Shown: piece after piece, positions 14,428 to 22,434 of the stretch
How positions within the stretch are numbered: position 1 is the first letter of the stretch
How the letters are laid out: each line of letters starts with the position of its first letter
Assembly: GCA_937892545.1 (NCBI GenBank)
Contig: CALAFO010000027.1
Coordinates: forward strand, 1 to 40,695
Direction of reading: 5' to 3'
DNA: 40,695 nt
From: Scatosoma sp002474405
GTDB lineage: Bacteria; Bacillota; Clostridia; Christensenellales; Borkfalkiaceae
The notes under the pieces: generated by a model
Databases searched by the model: none
Seen by the model: the letters and a program-made list of their open reading frames with translations, nothing else
What the model was told of the DNA's origin: nothing
Translations under genes and position numbers: made by a program

Positions 14428-14576
14428 AATGAAAGATTTTGCTATAAAAATCGCTTAAAAACAGCTAAAATCATGATAAAATCCGCAAATCGCATTTTGC
14501 ACATAACTTTGCAATATATTGTTAAAAACAAGCAAGTACCCAAAAGGTCCCGAATAAGTTTAGCGGTATTTCTTTC
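14428..14576. repeat. direct repeat copy 2 flanking the ATPase gene
   Basis: This is an imperfect 149-bp copy of 12432-12579, in the same orientation and about 2.0 kb away. The tandem 10-mers are GTACCCAAAA and GGTCCCGAAT (14536-14555). The two copies bracket the DUF4143-type ATPase gene; this copy has no adjacent tRNA fragment. Confidence 0.7.
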
Positions 14577-14588
14577 AAATGATCGCTT

Positions 14589-15965
14589 TTATTTATACAT
14601 ATCTTCTATCGGAATTAAAATATAACTTTCATTGTCATCGATTTTGAATCCACTTTTTGAAATGAAACCAAGCCGACTGTACGAAATTTCCGCTTTGGAA
14701 AGTTGAGTTTTTTCTTCATTCACAATAGTATTGTCAAGCGGCGATTTTGTAAATTTAACTTCATAAAACGTGTAACCGTTTTTATCAAGAGTAACCACGC
14801 CAAATTCACCGTTTCGTTTGTTTTTTGCGTCATCGTAATAGTATTTTCCCACTTTATAAAGAACGGGCGAAATCAAACCGGCTTTATTTTTTCGTATCAG
14901 ATATTGTTTTGATATTTCCTCGAATTCTTTCGGAACAAATTGTGTTTCAAAGTTTTCGGAAATAAATTCATCGTAAAAAGCTTCTGCGGGCATCACTGAA
15001 AAATATGAGGTTTTCGGAAAAATATATTTGTAATAAAACTTAGAGAGCCGATCGCAGATTACGTAGTAACTTTTCTTTTCCGTTTCGTCGTTGATGGGAA
15101 ATTCTTTTTTCACTACGTCCATAGAGATCAGTTTTTTCAGCGTGTCTACAAGCGATGGAGAGGAGGATACTTTGGATGAATTGAGTATATCCGAAAATTT
15201 AGCGTTGCCACGGGCAATCGATAAAAACACTTCGTTGGCGTTTGCCATTTTTGAAATTTCCGTTTCAAGAGTGATTTCCGGATCTTTTTCGAAGCGCGCC
15301 CCCTGAGAAGCAATTAACGCTATAATATTTTCCTTTACCGTTTTCGAATCATCCACATATCTGTTATAGTATGGGATTCCGCCAAAAACCGAATAAATTT
15401 TTACTTTATCTTCGTTAGAAAAATTCGGGTAAAAACAGGCCGATTCGTAATAATTCATTTGTTTCAGATTGATATTCAACCCGATGCGCTTGTGCAGCGG
15501 GTTGTCTTCGTTCATCAATTTTTCCATTATTTCAACGTAAGAGCCGCAGAGAATGAGTTTCATCTTGCAGTTCATTGCGTATGCGTCGATTGTTTTCTGA
15601 AACACGCTGTCGCATTCAACAACTTTTTCACGCAGATACGGATATTCGTCAATCACGACAATTAGCTTTTCTTTTTTGGAATAACGAAATAAATATTCAA
15701 GTGCCGTATCAAACGTTTTAAACGCCGGCGTGGGAATTCCGAATGTTTCGCCGATAAGTTCGGAAAAAGCTTCGGTATTCGATGCTTCGGAAACTTTTGT
15801 ACACTCGAAATAAATAAACGGGCAGTCTACGCCTTTCAGCGATTGCTTAATCAGTTCGCTTTTACCAATACGACGTCTGCCATATACTAAAATTCCCTCG
15901 TATTCGTTTGACGAATACGCTTCTTTCAAACGTTTTAATTCCTCAGATCTTCCGATAAAGTTCAT
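14589..15965 (-). CDS. archaeal-type ATPase with DUF234-like C-terminus
   Basis: This encodes a 458-residue ATPase. Start: ATG at 15965 with GGAGGG upstream; the frame continues to 16013 but that part lies between the promoter and the ribosome site. Seen: N-terminal 'FIGRSEEL', Walker A 'GRRRIGKS' (residues 29-36), Walker B 'IVVIDEYPYL' near residue 105, a winged-helix-like middle, and a C-terminal region 'GEFGVVTLD...FYEVKF'. This matches the ATPase_2 (PF01637) plus DUF234 architecture. The E402-x-K404 half of a PD-(D/E)XK core is present, but the aspartate expected before it is G389, so the nuclease-like fold may be inactive. Function of the family is not established. AT-rich like its neighbour, and probably a separate acquisition in the same islet. 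Confidence 0.82.
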   Translation of the reverse strand: MNFIGRSEELKRLKEAYSSNEYEGILVYGRRRIGKSELIKQSLKGVDCPFIYFECTKVSEASNTEAFSELIGETFGIPTPAFKTFDTALEYLFRYSKKEKLIVVIDEYPYLREKVVECDSVFQKTIDAYAMNCKMKLILCGSYVEIMEKLMNEDNPLHKRIGLNINLKQMNYYESACFYPNFSNEDKVKIYSVFGGIPYYNRYVDDSKTVKENIIALIASQGARFEKDPEITLETEISKMANANEVFLSIARGNAKFSDILNSSKVSSSPSLVDTLKKLISMDVVKKEFPINDETEKKSYYVICDRLSKFYYKYIFPKTSYFSVMPAEAFYDEFISENFETQFVPKEFEEISKQYLIRKNKAGLISPVLYKVGKYYYDDAKNKRNGEFGVVTLDKNGYTFYEVKFTKSPLDNTIVNEEKTQLSKAEISYSRLGFISKSGFKIDDNESYILIPIEDMYK

Positions 15966-16001
15966 ACTCGGTTCCCTCCGACTCGGTTTCTTCCGAGCAA
16001 T

Positions 16002-16030
16002 ATAGTACCACAAATATTCTTGAAAGTCAA
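16002..16030 (-). promoter_or_regulatory. promoter of the DUF234-type ATPase gene with hairpin leader
   Basis: Minus strand: -35 TTGACT (16030-16025), 17-bp spacer, -10 TACTAT (16007-16002). The short leader that follows holds a hairpin CTCGG-AAGAAA-CCGAG and then a 4-bp stem TCGG/CCGA with the AGGGAA ribosome site in its loop, suggesting translational control. Confidence 0.6.
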
Positions 16031-16059
16031 TCGATTTAAAAAAATTTTTTGTTTTGTAT

Positions 16060-16076
16060 GTGTGTGTGGGGGGGGG
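16060..16076. repeat. TG repeat joined to a G9 tract
   Basis: A run of alternating TG followed by nine G (16068-16076) lies about 40 bp upstream of the -35 box of the DUF234-type ATPase gene. Such tracts are slippage-prone. The remaining gap 16077-16329 is AT-rich, with one further plus-strand promoter-like pair (TTGACT 16211-16216, 18 bp, TACTAT 16235-16240) that could also serve the GH78 gene. Confidence 0.5.
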
Positions 16077-16329
16077 TAATTAAAATGCTAGGGTGGAGTA
16101 TCAAAACATTTGTTGTTCCTAATTTTTTTCATATACTTTAAAATGCTTTTCAATCTCTGTTTTGAAGAAAAACGACCATTAAAAACTGAAAATTAAACCG
16201 TTTTCATATCTTGACTTTTTCTTTGATTTTATAATACTATACGGTTTTGCGCCGCCGTTTTGCCGCGCTGCAATAAAAGAATAGCATAAAAAAATAAAAA
16301 AGTGCTTTATTTCGCCGCGCCGTGTATTG

Positions 16330-16377
16330 TATAATAAAAAATACAAAAAGGTCGTTTTTGGCGAAAGCGCAAAAACG
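16330..16377 (+). promoter_or_regulatory. -10 box and 5' hairpin of the GH78 gene
   Basis: TATAAT (16330-16335) with a poor -35 region precedes a leader of about 60 nt. The leader contains CGTTTTTG-GC (16353-16362)/GC-CAAAAACG (16367-16377, one bulged G), closed by a GAAA tetraloop. The ribosome site AGGAA (16393-16397) follows. A regulated or stabilised mRNA start is plausible. Confidence 0.5.
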
Positions 16378-16404
16378 CACGGAAGCAGATACAGGAACGA
16401 TAAT

Positions 16405-18552
16405 ATGTGGATAAAAAGGGAAAGCTTAACTGAAAACGACGGACTGCCTGTGTTCGTGAAGTTTTTCATAGCGGAAAAAGGTTTGAAAAGCTGCAGCCTG
16501 AAAATTACGGCTACGGGAATTTTCGACGTGAATATCAACGGGTACGAAATTCCCGACCGTTTTATGCCGGGGTGGAGCAATTACTTCCGGCATATCGATT
16601 TGTGCAGTTACGATATTACGGAACGGATCATTCCCGGCGGCGAAAACACGCTGAGAGTAACCGTTGCAAACGGGTGGTATTCGGGCAAACTCGGTTACGG
16701 GAACAAAACGAACGTGTTCGGCGACGAAAAAAGATTGTTTGCCGAGCTTACGCTGACGTACGACGACGGGCATACCGATACAATCGTTTCGGACGAAAGC
16801 TGGAAAATCGCCGTTTCCGACGTAATTGCCGCCGATTTTTTCGACGGAGAAACGATTGACGCGCGGCGCCGCGGACGGGCGGAAAAAATTGTCGGTAACG
16901 CTGTAATCACCGATTTCGGTGTTCCGTTTCACGCGTATTCGCGTGAGCCGGTGCGCGTAACGGAGCGTATTTTGCCGCAGGTGATTTTCAGCGACGAAAA
17001 TACCGTGCGGTACGATTTCGGCTGCAATTTCGCTGGCGTTATAAAAGTAACGGCAAAGGGAAAAGGCGGCGAGAAAATCGTAGCGATATACGGCGAAACG
17101 ACGGACGAAAACGGCAAGGTGTACACCGCGAATCTGCGCCGCGCGAAATGTACCGACGAATTTATTCTTTCCGGCGGCGAAGATACGTTCGAGCCGAAGT
17201 TTACCTATCACGGCTTCCGCTATGCGGAGCTGAAGAAAACCGCCGGAACGGAGATAGTAAGGGCGGAAGGGCTGGCGATTTCGCAGGATATAGAATATTA
17301 CGGCAGTTTCGAATGTTCCGACGAGGTGGTGAACGGCGTTTACCGTATGGCTTTGCGCGGACAAAAAAGCAATTTCATTTCTATCCCCACCGATTGCCCG
17401 CAGCGGGACGAGCGGCTCGGCTGGACGGGCGACGCGGAGGTGTTCTGCAATTCGGCGATGTTCAATGCGGATTGCGATTTATTCTTTAAAAATTACCTTT
17501 CCCTCGTGCGGGAGGACGCGCTGCCCGACGGAAAAATTCCGTCGATCGTGCCGTTTTATATGGGAATTTCGGATAACACGGCGGGCGTGCCCGGTTGGGG
17601 AGACTGCATTACCGTGATGCCGTATTTTCATTTTCTGCATTACAGGGATGCGTCGGCGGCGGAAGAAAATCTGCCGGCGGCGGAAAAATGGATAGGCTAT
17701 TATCTTGCGAAAAGCGAAAATTATTTAACGAAAATCACGAATAACTTCGGGGACTGGCTGTCGGTGAACGGCGATACCGATCCCAACGTGATCAATCAGT
17801 GCTTTTTCGGATATTCCGCGTTGCTTACGGCGAAGCTGTGCGAAATTTTAAAGAAAGACGAAAAACGCGATACATATACGGAAATTTACGGGAATTGCCG
17901 CCGGGCTTTCCGCGAAAATTATTATAAGGACGGGCGGATTTCCTGCGATACGCAGACGGCGTACGCCTTTGCTTACGTCGCGGGGTATCTTAGCAAAGAG
18001 GAAACGGCGGCGCGGCTTCCGGAAATCATCCGCGAAAACGGCGGCGGGCTGACGACGGGATTTATCGGCAGCAGATTTATTCTGCCCGCGCTTTGCGATA
18101 TCGGCGAAACGGATTTAGCGTACGAAATTATATCCCGCACGGAATATCCGTCGTGGGGGTATATGCTGAAAAACGGCGCCACCACCGTATGGGAACGCTG
18201 GAACGGGTATACGAAAGAACACGGATTCGAGGACCCGGAAATGAATTCTTTCAACCATTACAGTCTGGGTTCGTGCGTGGAGTGGCTGTATTCGTACGTG
18301 CTGGGAATCAAACTGTCGCCGGAGACGGAAAAAGTGGTGATTTCCCCTTCGTTCGGAAAAAAACTCGCGTTCGCACGTGGCGGAACGCGGGTGAAGGGCG
18401 GAAAAATTTTCGTATCGTGGAAGCGCGAAAAGGGGGAGGTTATGTTGGAAGTGAAAGCCGACGAGGGCGTGAACTACGAAATTGCGCCAAGCGGCGAAAT
18501 CACGTCCGTTATGAAGAGCGGAAACGATACCGTGGCGATGCTAAATTTGTAA
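16405..18552 (+). CDS. GH78 alpha-L-rhamnosidase
   Basis: This encodes a 715-residue predicted cytoplasmic enzyme releasing alpha-linked L-rhamnose. Start: ATG at 16405 with AGGAA upstream; the frame is open back to a TTG at 16327, but that lies at the promoter. Seen: an N-terminal beta-sandwich ('ATGIFDVNINGYEIPDRF.PGWSNY', 'VANGWYSG') typical of bacterial rhamnosidases, then a second beta domain, then the (alpha/alpha)6 catalytic barrel with 'IPTDCPQRDERLGWTGDAEVF' residues around Q333-D335-E336, which holds the conserved acidic cluster of the family, and a C-terminal beta domain. It has no signal peptide, so it acts on imported oligosaccharides. It is convergent with an AraC gene 9 bp away. 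Family call is secure; whether the aglycone is plant or bacterial is unknown. Confidence 0.9.
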   Translation: MWIKRESLTENDGLPVFVKFFIAEKGLKSCSLKITATGIFDVNINGYEIPDRFMPGWSNYFRHIDLCSYDITERIIPGGENTLRVTVANGWYSGKLGYGNKTNVFGDEKRLFAELTLTYDDGHTDTIVSDESWKIAVSDVIAADFFDGETIDARRRGRAEKIVGNAVITDFGVPFHAYSREPVRVTERILPQVIFSDENTVRYDFGCNFAGVIKVTAKGKGGEKIVAIYGETTDENGKVYTANLRRAKCTDEFILSGGEDTFEPKFTYHGFRYAELKKTAGTEIVRAEGLAISQDIEYYGSFECSDEVVNGVYRMALRGQKSNFISIPTDCPQRDERLGWTGDAEVFCNSAMFNADCDLFFKNYLSLVREDALPDGKIPSIVPFYMGISDNTAGVPGWGDCITVMPYFHFLHYRDASAAEENLPAAEKWIGYYLAKSENYLTKITNNFGDWLSVNGDTDPNVINQCFFGYSALLTAKLCEILKKDEKRDTYTEIYGNCRRAFRENYYKDGRISCDTQTAYAFAYVAGYLSKEETAARLPEIIRENGGGLTTGFIGSRFILPALCDIGETDLAYEIISRTEYPSWGYMLKNGATTVWERWNGYTKEHGFEDPEMNSFNHYSLGSCVEWLYSYVLGIKLSPETEKVVISPSFGKKLAFARGGTRVKGGKIFVSWKREKGEVMLEVKADEGVNYEIAPSGEITSVMKSGNDTVAMLNL

Positions 18553-18575
18553 AAACGCCGTTTAGGAAACGGGCG
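18551..18575 (-). terminator. intrinsic terminator of the second AraC gene
   Basis: Minus strand: a stem of eight pairs (GGCG+GTTT against AAAC+CGCC, one bulged base), triloop, followed by five T. The AraC stop codon lies in the hairpin itself. It sits in the 9-bp gap with the convergent GH78 gene and overlaps the AraC coding end. Confidence 0.65.
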
Positions 18576-19401
18576 GCAGAGAATCTTTTTCATGCACGGA
18601 ATTTCTGTATTCCATAGGGGATACGTTGTATTTGTTTTTGAATTTCTGCGCGAAAAACGACTGATTGTCGTACCCGACTTTCGAAGCGATGGTGATTACG
18701 CTGAGATCGGTGGATGTGAGCAGCGTTGCGGCATAGGAAATTCTTAAATCGGTGATGTATTCGATGATGGTTTTTCCCACGTATTTTTTGAAAATTTTGA
18801 TGAAGTGCGAATGCGAATACGAACTTAACGAGATAATGTCGTTAATCCGCATCGAAAAAACGTCCGGATTGGAAATTTGCTGCAGAAACGAAAGAATACT
18901 TGCGGGCATGTTGTTTTCGGATTTATGCTCTAAATACACGCCCAGAAGATAAACGACGATGGAAACGAGCGTGGCGCCGCTATAAAGATTCGCCGTTTCG
19001 AGCGCGCTGAGTTTGTTCAGCCGCTGGTGCAGTTCGCCGAACGTTTCCAGACTTAAATGAATGATGATCGGCTTTTCGGTTTTGTTGAGTTTTTCGTAGA
19101 GATCGGGCGAGAGAATAGAACACAGCTGCTGCATTTTTTCCGTTGCGATGCAGACGTCCCGCCGTTGAATGGGTTTATCGGAAACATACTGATGCACGTG
19201 CTGCGGACCGAGCAGAACGAAATCGCCGGGCATCAAATCGTAAGGCGTGCCGTTGACGATGTTACAGCCCGTGCCGTCCACGGTGGAAGTGAATTCCCAG
19301 TCGCTGTGGCGGTGCAGAACGCTGTTATCGTCCCACAAAAAAGTGGTGATTTCTTCCGGTTGCAATTTCTGAATGACTTTTTTCACTGCAATGTTTTTCA
19401 T
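18562..19401 (-). CDS. AraC-family transcriptional regulator (second)
   Basis: This encodes a 279-residue regulator. Seen: a cupin-type sensor half ('VLHRHSDWEF', 'MPGDFVLLGPQHVHQY') and two C-terminal helix-turn-helix motifs, 'INDIISLSSYSHSHFIKIF' and 'VITIASKVGYDNQSFFAQKF', closing with 'VSPMEYR'. Start: two ATGs, at 19407 and 19401, with no ribosome site. The second lies exactly at the predicted transcription start, so it is chosen. Context: divergent from the second binding-protein gene at 19691 and convergent with GH78, so it likely senses a sugar and controls one or both (inference). Family assignment is secure. Confidence 0.9.
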   Translation of the reverse strand: MKNIAVKKVIQKLQPEEITTFLWDDNSVLHRHSDWEFTSTVDGTGCNIVNGTPYDLMPGDFVLLGPQHVHQYVSDKPIQRRDVCIATEKMQQLCSILSPDLYEKLNKTEKPIIIHLSLETFGELHQRLNKLSALETANLYSGATLVSIVVYLLGVYLEHKSENNMPASILSFLQQISNPDVFSMRINDIISLSSYSHSHFIKIFKKYVGKTIIEYITDLRISYAATLLTSTDLSVITIASKVGYDNQSFFAQKFKNKYNVSPMEYRNSVHEKDSLPPVS

Positions 19402-19407
19402 AGCCAT

Positions 19408-19436
19408 ATTTTAACAATAACAGAGGTTTTTGTCAA
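19408..19436 (-). promoter_or_regulatory. promoter of the second AraC gene, leaderless geometry
   Basis: Minus strand: perfect -35 TTGACA (19436-19431), 17-bp spacer, -10 TAAAAT (19413-19408), then six bases and the ATG at 19401. The distance from -10 box to ATG is identical to that of the first AraC gene, again with no ribosome binding site. Confidence 0.7.
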
Positions 19437-19553
19437 CATTATTTACGGAAATATACATAAAAAGATTCAAATTCACAGAAAAGCGGCGGAAAAAACGGCG
19501 GAAAAACATTCCGTGAAATAATAAAAAAATAGCGAATTACAATAAACTACTGC

Positions 19554-19582
19554 TTGAAATGGCAGGGCGATGATGATAAAAT
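19554..19582 (+). promoter_or_regulatory. promoter of the second transporter and surface operon
   Basis: Plus strand: -35 TTGAAA (19554-19559), 17-bp spacer, -10 TAAAAT (19577-19582). The predicted start is near 19589, leaving a leader of about 100 nt that is rich in hairpins. Confidence 0.7.
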
Positions 19583-19598
19583 AAAAACCAGAATGGAG

Positions 19599-19682
19599 AA
19601 CCGTAGCAAAACGGTTGTTCCGCGGCGCTTCGGATCGCCCGAAGCGTACGCTGATAAAAAACAAACGGAATCAGGAGGATTC
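19599..19682 (+). promoter_or_regulatory. structured 5' leader with ribosome site in a hairpin loop
   Basis: Three perfect stems in order: AACCGT/ACGGTT (19599-19616), CGCTTCGG/CCGAAGCG with a 5-base loop (19626-19646), and GAATC/GATTC (19668-19682), the last holding AGGAG of the ribosome site in its loop. This could be translational control of the binding-protein gene. No known riboswitch class is recognised. Confidence 0.5.
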
Positions 19683-19690
19683 ATACTGAA

Positions 19691-21388
19691 ATGATGAAGA
19701 AAACAAAGAACATCGGCGCGATACTGCTCGCTTCCGCCACGCTGCTGGGAACGGCTGCCTGCGGAGGCGGTTCGGAAAAAGAGGATCCCACGAAAACGTA
19801 TCTTGACGTAGGCGTTTTCAACGCGGGGCTGGGCACCGCTTATTTCGACGAACTGAAGAAAGATTTCGAAGCGTATTATGCCGACGCGCATTTCGAAGAG
19901 GGAAAAACGGGCGTTGTGGTGCGTCCTTTAAAGAAAAATACCGAATTCAGTCCGCAGAACCTGAAAAATTCGATGAAAAACCTCGATCAGGTGCTGTATA
20001 TTCTGGATCAGGGCAGCTATGAGGAATTCACCGAGAGCAAACTGTTTGCCGACGTTACCGACGTGATGACCGAAAAATACCTTGACGAGGACGGCAACAT
20101 TGCCGCCGACACGAACAAGGAAGCCACGCAGTCGGTGGAAGATACGATGCTGGAAGGGTATTCCGACGTATTCAAAAAAGAGGGCAAATATTACGCCGTG
20201 CCGTATATGCTTTCGATTCCCGGTATTATTTACGACGCGGATCTGTTTGACGAGAGCGCGCTGTATTTCAGAAAAGACGGTTCGATCGGCGCGAACGCCG
20301 CGGCGGTTGCCGCGGGAGATTGTTCGGCGGGACCCGACGGGAAATGGGGAACTTCCGACGACGGTTTGCCTGATACCTGGAACGATTTTCTTACCCTGCT
20401 GGAACGGCTGAGAATGAATTATACGCCGTTCACGTGGGCGGAATCGCCGAGCACGTATCAGATTTCGAGAGTGTTCAACGCCATCTGGGCGAACTACGAG
20501 GGATACGATAACTTCATGCTGAATTATTCGTTCAAAGGGACGGACAGCAACCTCGGACCCATCAACGAAAACAATTTTACGAAACTTCTGAATCAGGAAG
20601 GGCGGAAAGCCGCCATCAAGGCGTTTTACGACATTACGAAAAATCAGGAGAACTATTCGGCGAAAGCGAGACCGGGCGGCGGCAACACGCATACGGGCGC
20701 GCAGCGCGAATACATACAGAGCAAACGCTTCGGCAAGAGAATCGCGATGTTTGCGGAAAACAGCTACTGGGAACAGGAAGCGCGCGAGGACGTTTTCAAT
20801 AAGGAAACGCCGCAGAACGTGAACGGGTACGGCAAGAGAAACTTCCGCTATCTGCCGATTCCGAGATTCGAAAACGTGGACGGAATCAAGGATCAGACGA
20901 ACACGCAGCGCGTGTTGCCCGCGGCGTATGCGGAAAGCTATATCTGCATCAGCGCGCAGAATACCAACAAGAACGCGGAAGTGCAGACGAAAGTTGCGAA
21001 ACTGTTCATTAAATTCATGCAGCAGAGATCGCAGCTTGTGAAATACACGGCGAATACCGGTTGCATCCGTCCGTACAATTACACGGTAACGGCGGAAGAA
21101 AAAGCAACCTGCACGCCGTATACGCAGAGCATACTTACGTTTATCGAAGAGGGCGCGAAAGTTGCGCCGAACCTGGCGATTGCCACGAAGCGGCGCCTGT
21201 ACACGGGCGAAACCGGCTTCAACGAAAGCAACAACGGCTTCGCGTTTGTGGCGAAGGTAGGGAACGCGACGGCGAAAGAACCGTTCACTTACTTCTTCAA
21301 CCAGCCGGATAAAACGGTGGACGACGCTTTCGCCGATATGAAAACGACGATTACGGATATTTTGAAGAGCGCGGGCGCGATTTCCTGA
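19691..21388 (+). CDS. ABC transporter sugar-binding lipoprotein (second)
   Basis: This encodes a 565-residue extracellular solute-binding lipoprotein. Start: ATG at 19691 (a second ATG follows at once) with AGGAGG about a dozen bases upstream. Seen: a signal peptide ending in lipobox 'GTAAC' (Cys near residue 25), Gly/Glu-rich tether, then a mature family 1 binding domain with 'YAVPYMLSIPGIIYDADLF' as in large oligosaccharide binders. A calcium-loop-like segment rich in Asp and Gly ('GPDGKWGTSDDGLPD') occurs near residue 220. First gene of a long operon with two permeases and surface proteins. It is only distantly like the first binding protein, so the two importers probably take different sugars. 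Confidence 0.9.
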   Translation: MMKKTKNIGAILLASATLLGTAACGGGSEKEDPTKTYLDVGVFNAGLGTAYFDELKKDFEAYYADAHFEEGKTGVVVRPLKKNTEFSPQNLKNSMKNLDQVLYILDQGSYEEFTESKLFADVTDVMTEKYLDEDGNIAADTNKEATQSVEDTMLEGYSDVFKKEGKYYAVPYMLSIPGIIYDADLFDESALYFRKDGSIGANAAAVAAGDCSAGPDGKWGTSDDGLPDTWNDFLTLLERLRMNYTPFTWAESPSTYQISRVFNAIWANYEGYDNFMLNYSFKGTDSNLGPINENNFTKLLNQEGRKAAIKAFYDITKNQENYSAKARPGGGNTHTGAQREYIQSKRFGKRIAMFAENSYWEQEAREDVFNKETPQNVNGYGKRNFRYLPIPRFENVDGIKDQTNTQRVLPAAYAESYICISAQNTNKNAEVQTKVAKLFIKFMQQRSQLVKYTANTGCIRPYNYTVTAEEKATCTPYTQSILTFIEEGAKVAPNLAIATKRRLYTGETGFNESNNGFAFVAKVGNATAKEPFTYFFNQPDKTVDDAFADMKTTITDILKSAGAIS

Positions 21389-21397
21389 GAATCGCGC
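21375..21397 (+). promoter_or_regulatory. hairpin spanning the stop codon of the second binding protein
   Basis: GCGCGATT (21375-21382) pairs perfectly with AATCGCGC (21390-21397). The 7-base loop contains the TGA stop of the binding-protein gene. It occupies the same position relative to the permease as the hairpin in the first operon, which suggests a shared way of setting binding-protein to permease ratio. Confidence 0.5.
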
Positions 21398-21422
21398 GCC
21401 GGCTGTAAGCGGGAATAAATTT

Positions 21423-22427
21423 ATGAAAGAAAAACCTTCGTCTTTAAAAGGGCCGAAATGGCTGTTGTACGACGTAAAAGTAAAACTCTCCGGGCTGACG
21501 AGAAAGAAGAAAAAGCAAAAAATTTACAATAAAAAACTGGGGCAGAACCTGTTTTTGTTCTTCTTCCTTCTCTTCCCCGTGGCGCAGTTTCTGATTTTTT
21601 ACGTGGGCGTTGCGGCGAATACGCTGAAGCTTGCGTTTCAGAAATACGACGGCGAAAACGGCACGTATTACTTTTCGATGCAGACGTTTGCCGAGGTGTT
21701 CAGGGCGTTTTTCGTGAGCGGCGAAATGTCGCTGCTTATTAAAAATTCGGCGATTCAGTTTTTGTGCGGATTGCTGATAGGAATGCCTCTGCAGATTATG
21801 GTGGCGTACGTGGTATTCAAGGAAGTACCCGGTTCCGGCGCGTTCAAAGTGATTTTGTTTCTGCCGAACATTATTTCCAGCCTAGTATTTGTAATGTGCG
21901 CGCGCACGCTGATACAGAAAGGGCTTCCGGTATTGTTCAACAATCCGGATCTGCTGCTTTTGAACCGCGCGAAATCTTCCAGTTTTTACACCGTATTGAT
22001 TTTCGGTATGTGGATGAATTTCGCGAACGGGCTGATTATTTACCTTTCGGCGATGTGCAGCATTTCGAAAGACGTTCTGGAATACGGAGAGCTGGAAAAC
22101 ATGTCGTCGTTGCAGGAATTGTGGCACGTGGTGCTGCCGTCCATTTTTCCGACGGTGGTTACGTACATTATCGTGGCGATTGCCGCGTTCTTCACGAATT
22201 ACGGGCATTTCTATTCGTTCTACGGCGGCGAGGACGGGGCGATGCAGCCTTTTTCCACGCTGGGGTTCTATTTCTTCGTGAAAGTGGCGGGCGGTAAAAA
22301 TACCATTCCGTATGCGGGCGATTATCCGTTCGTTTCGGCGGCGGGGATTCTGTTTACCGCGATTGTGGCGCCCGTAACCTTGCTTACCAAGCACCTGCTT
22401 GAAAAATACGGACCGAGCGAGGAGTGA
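21423..22427 (+). CDS. ABC sugar transporter permease, MalF/LplB type
   Basis: This encodes a 334-residue inner-membrane permease of the second importer. Start: ATG at 21423, with a modest GCGGGA upstream. Seen: a long lysine-rich cytoplasmic N-terminus (about residues 1-40), a first helix 'LFLFFFLLFPVAQFLIFYVG', further helices, and an EAA-type loop 'EYGELENMSSLQELWHVVLP' where the usual Gly is replaced, a mild divergence from consensus. It forms the channel with the next gene product. As in the first cluster, no ATPase gene is present, so a shared MsmX-type ATPase is expected. Confidence 0.92.
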   Translation: MKEKPSSLKGPKWLLYDVKVKLSGLTRKKKKQKIYNKKLGQNLFLFFFLLFPVAQFLIFYVGVAANTLKLAFQKYDGENGTYYFSMQTFAEVFRAFFVSGEMSLLIKNSAIQFLCGLLIGMPLQIMVAYVVFKEVPGSGAFKVILFLPNIISSLVFVMCARTLIQKGLPVLFNNPDLLLLNRAKSSSFYTVLIFGMWMNFANGLIIYLSAMCSISKDVLEYGELENMSSLQELWHVVLPSIFPTVVTYIIVAIAAFFTNYGHFYSFYGGEDGAMQPFSTLGFYFFVKVAGGKNTIPYAGDYPFVSAAGILFTAIVAPVTLLTKHLLEKYGPSEE

Positions 22428-22434
22428 TTGCGTT

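Noticed and set aside
12432..14576. CRISPR array from the repeats in the AT-rich islet
   Set aside because: Only two long, diverged copies separated by a gene; no short regular repeats or Cas genes.
16327..16404. In-frame TTG start of the GH78 gene
   Set aside because: It lies inside the -10 region and the leader hairpin; the ATG at 16405 has a ribosome site and gives the standard N-terminus.
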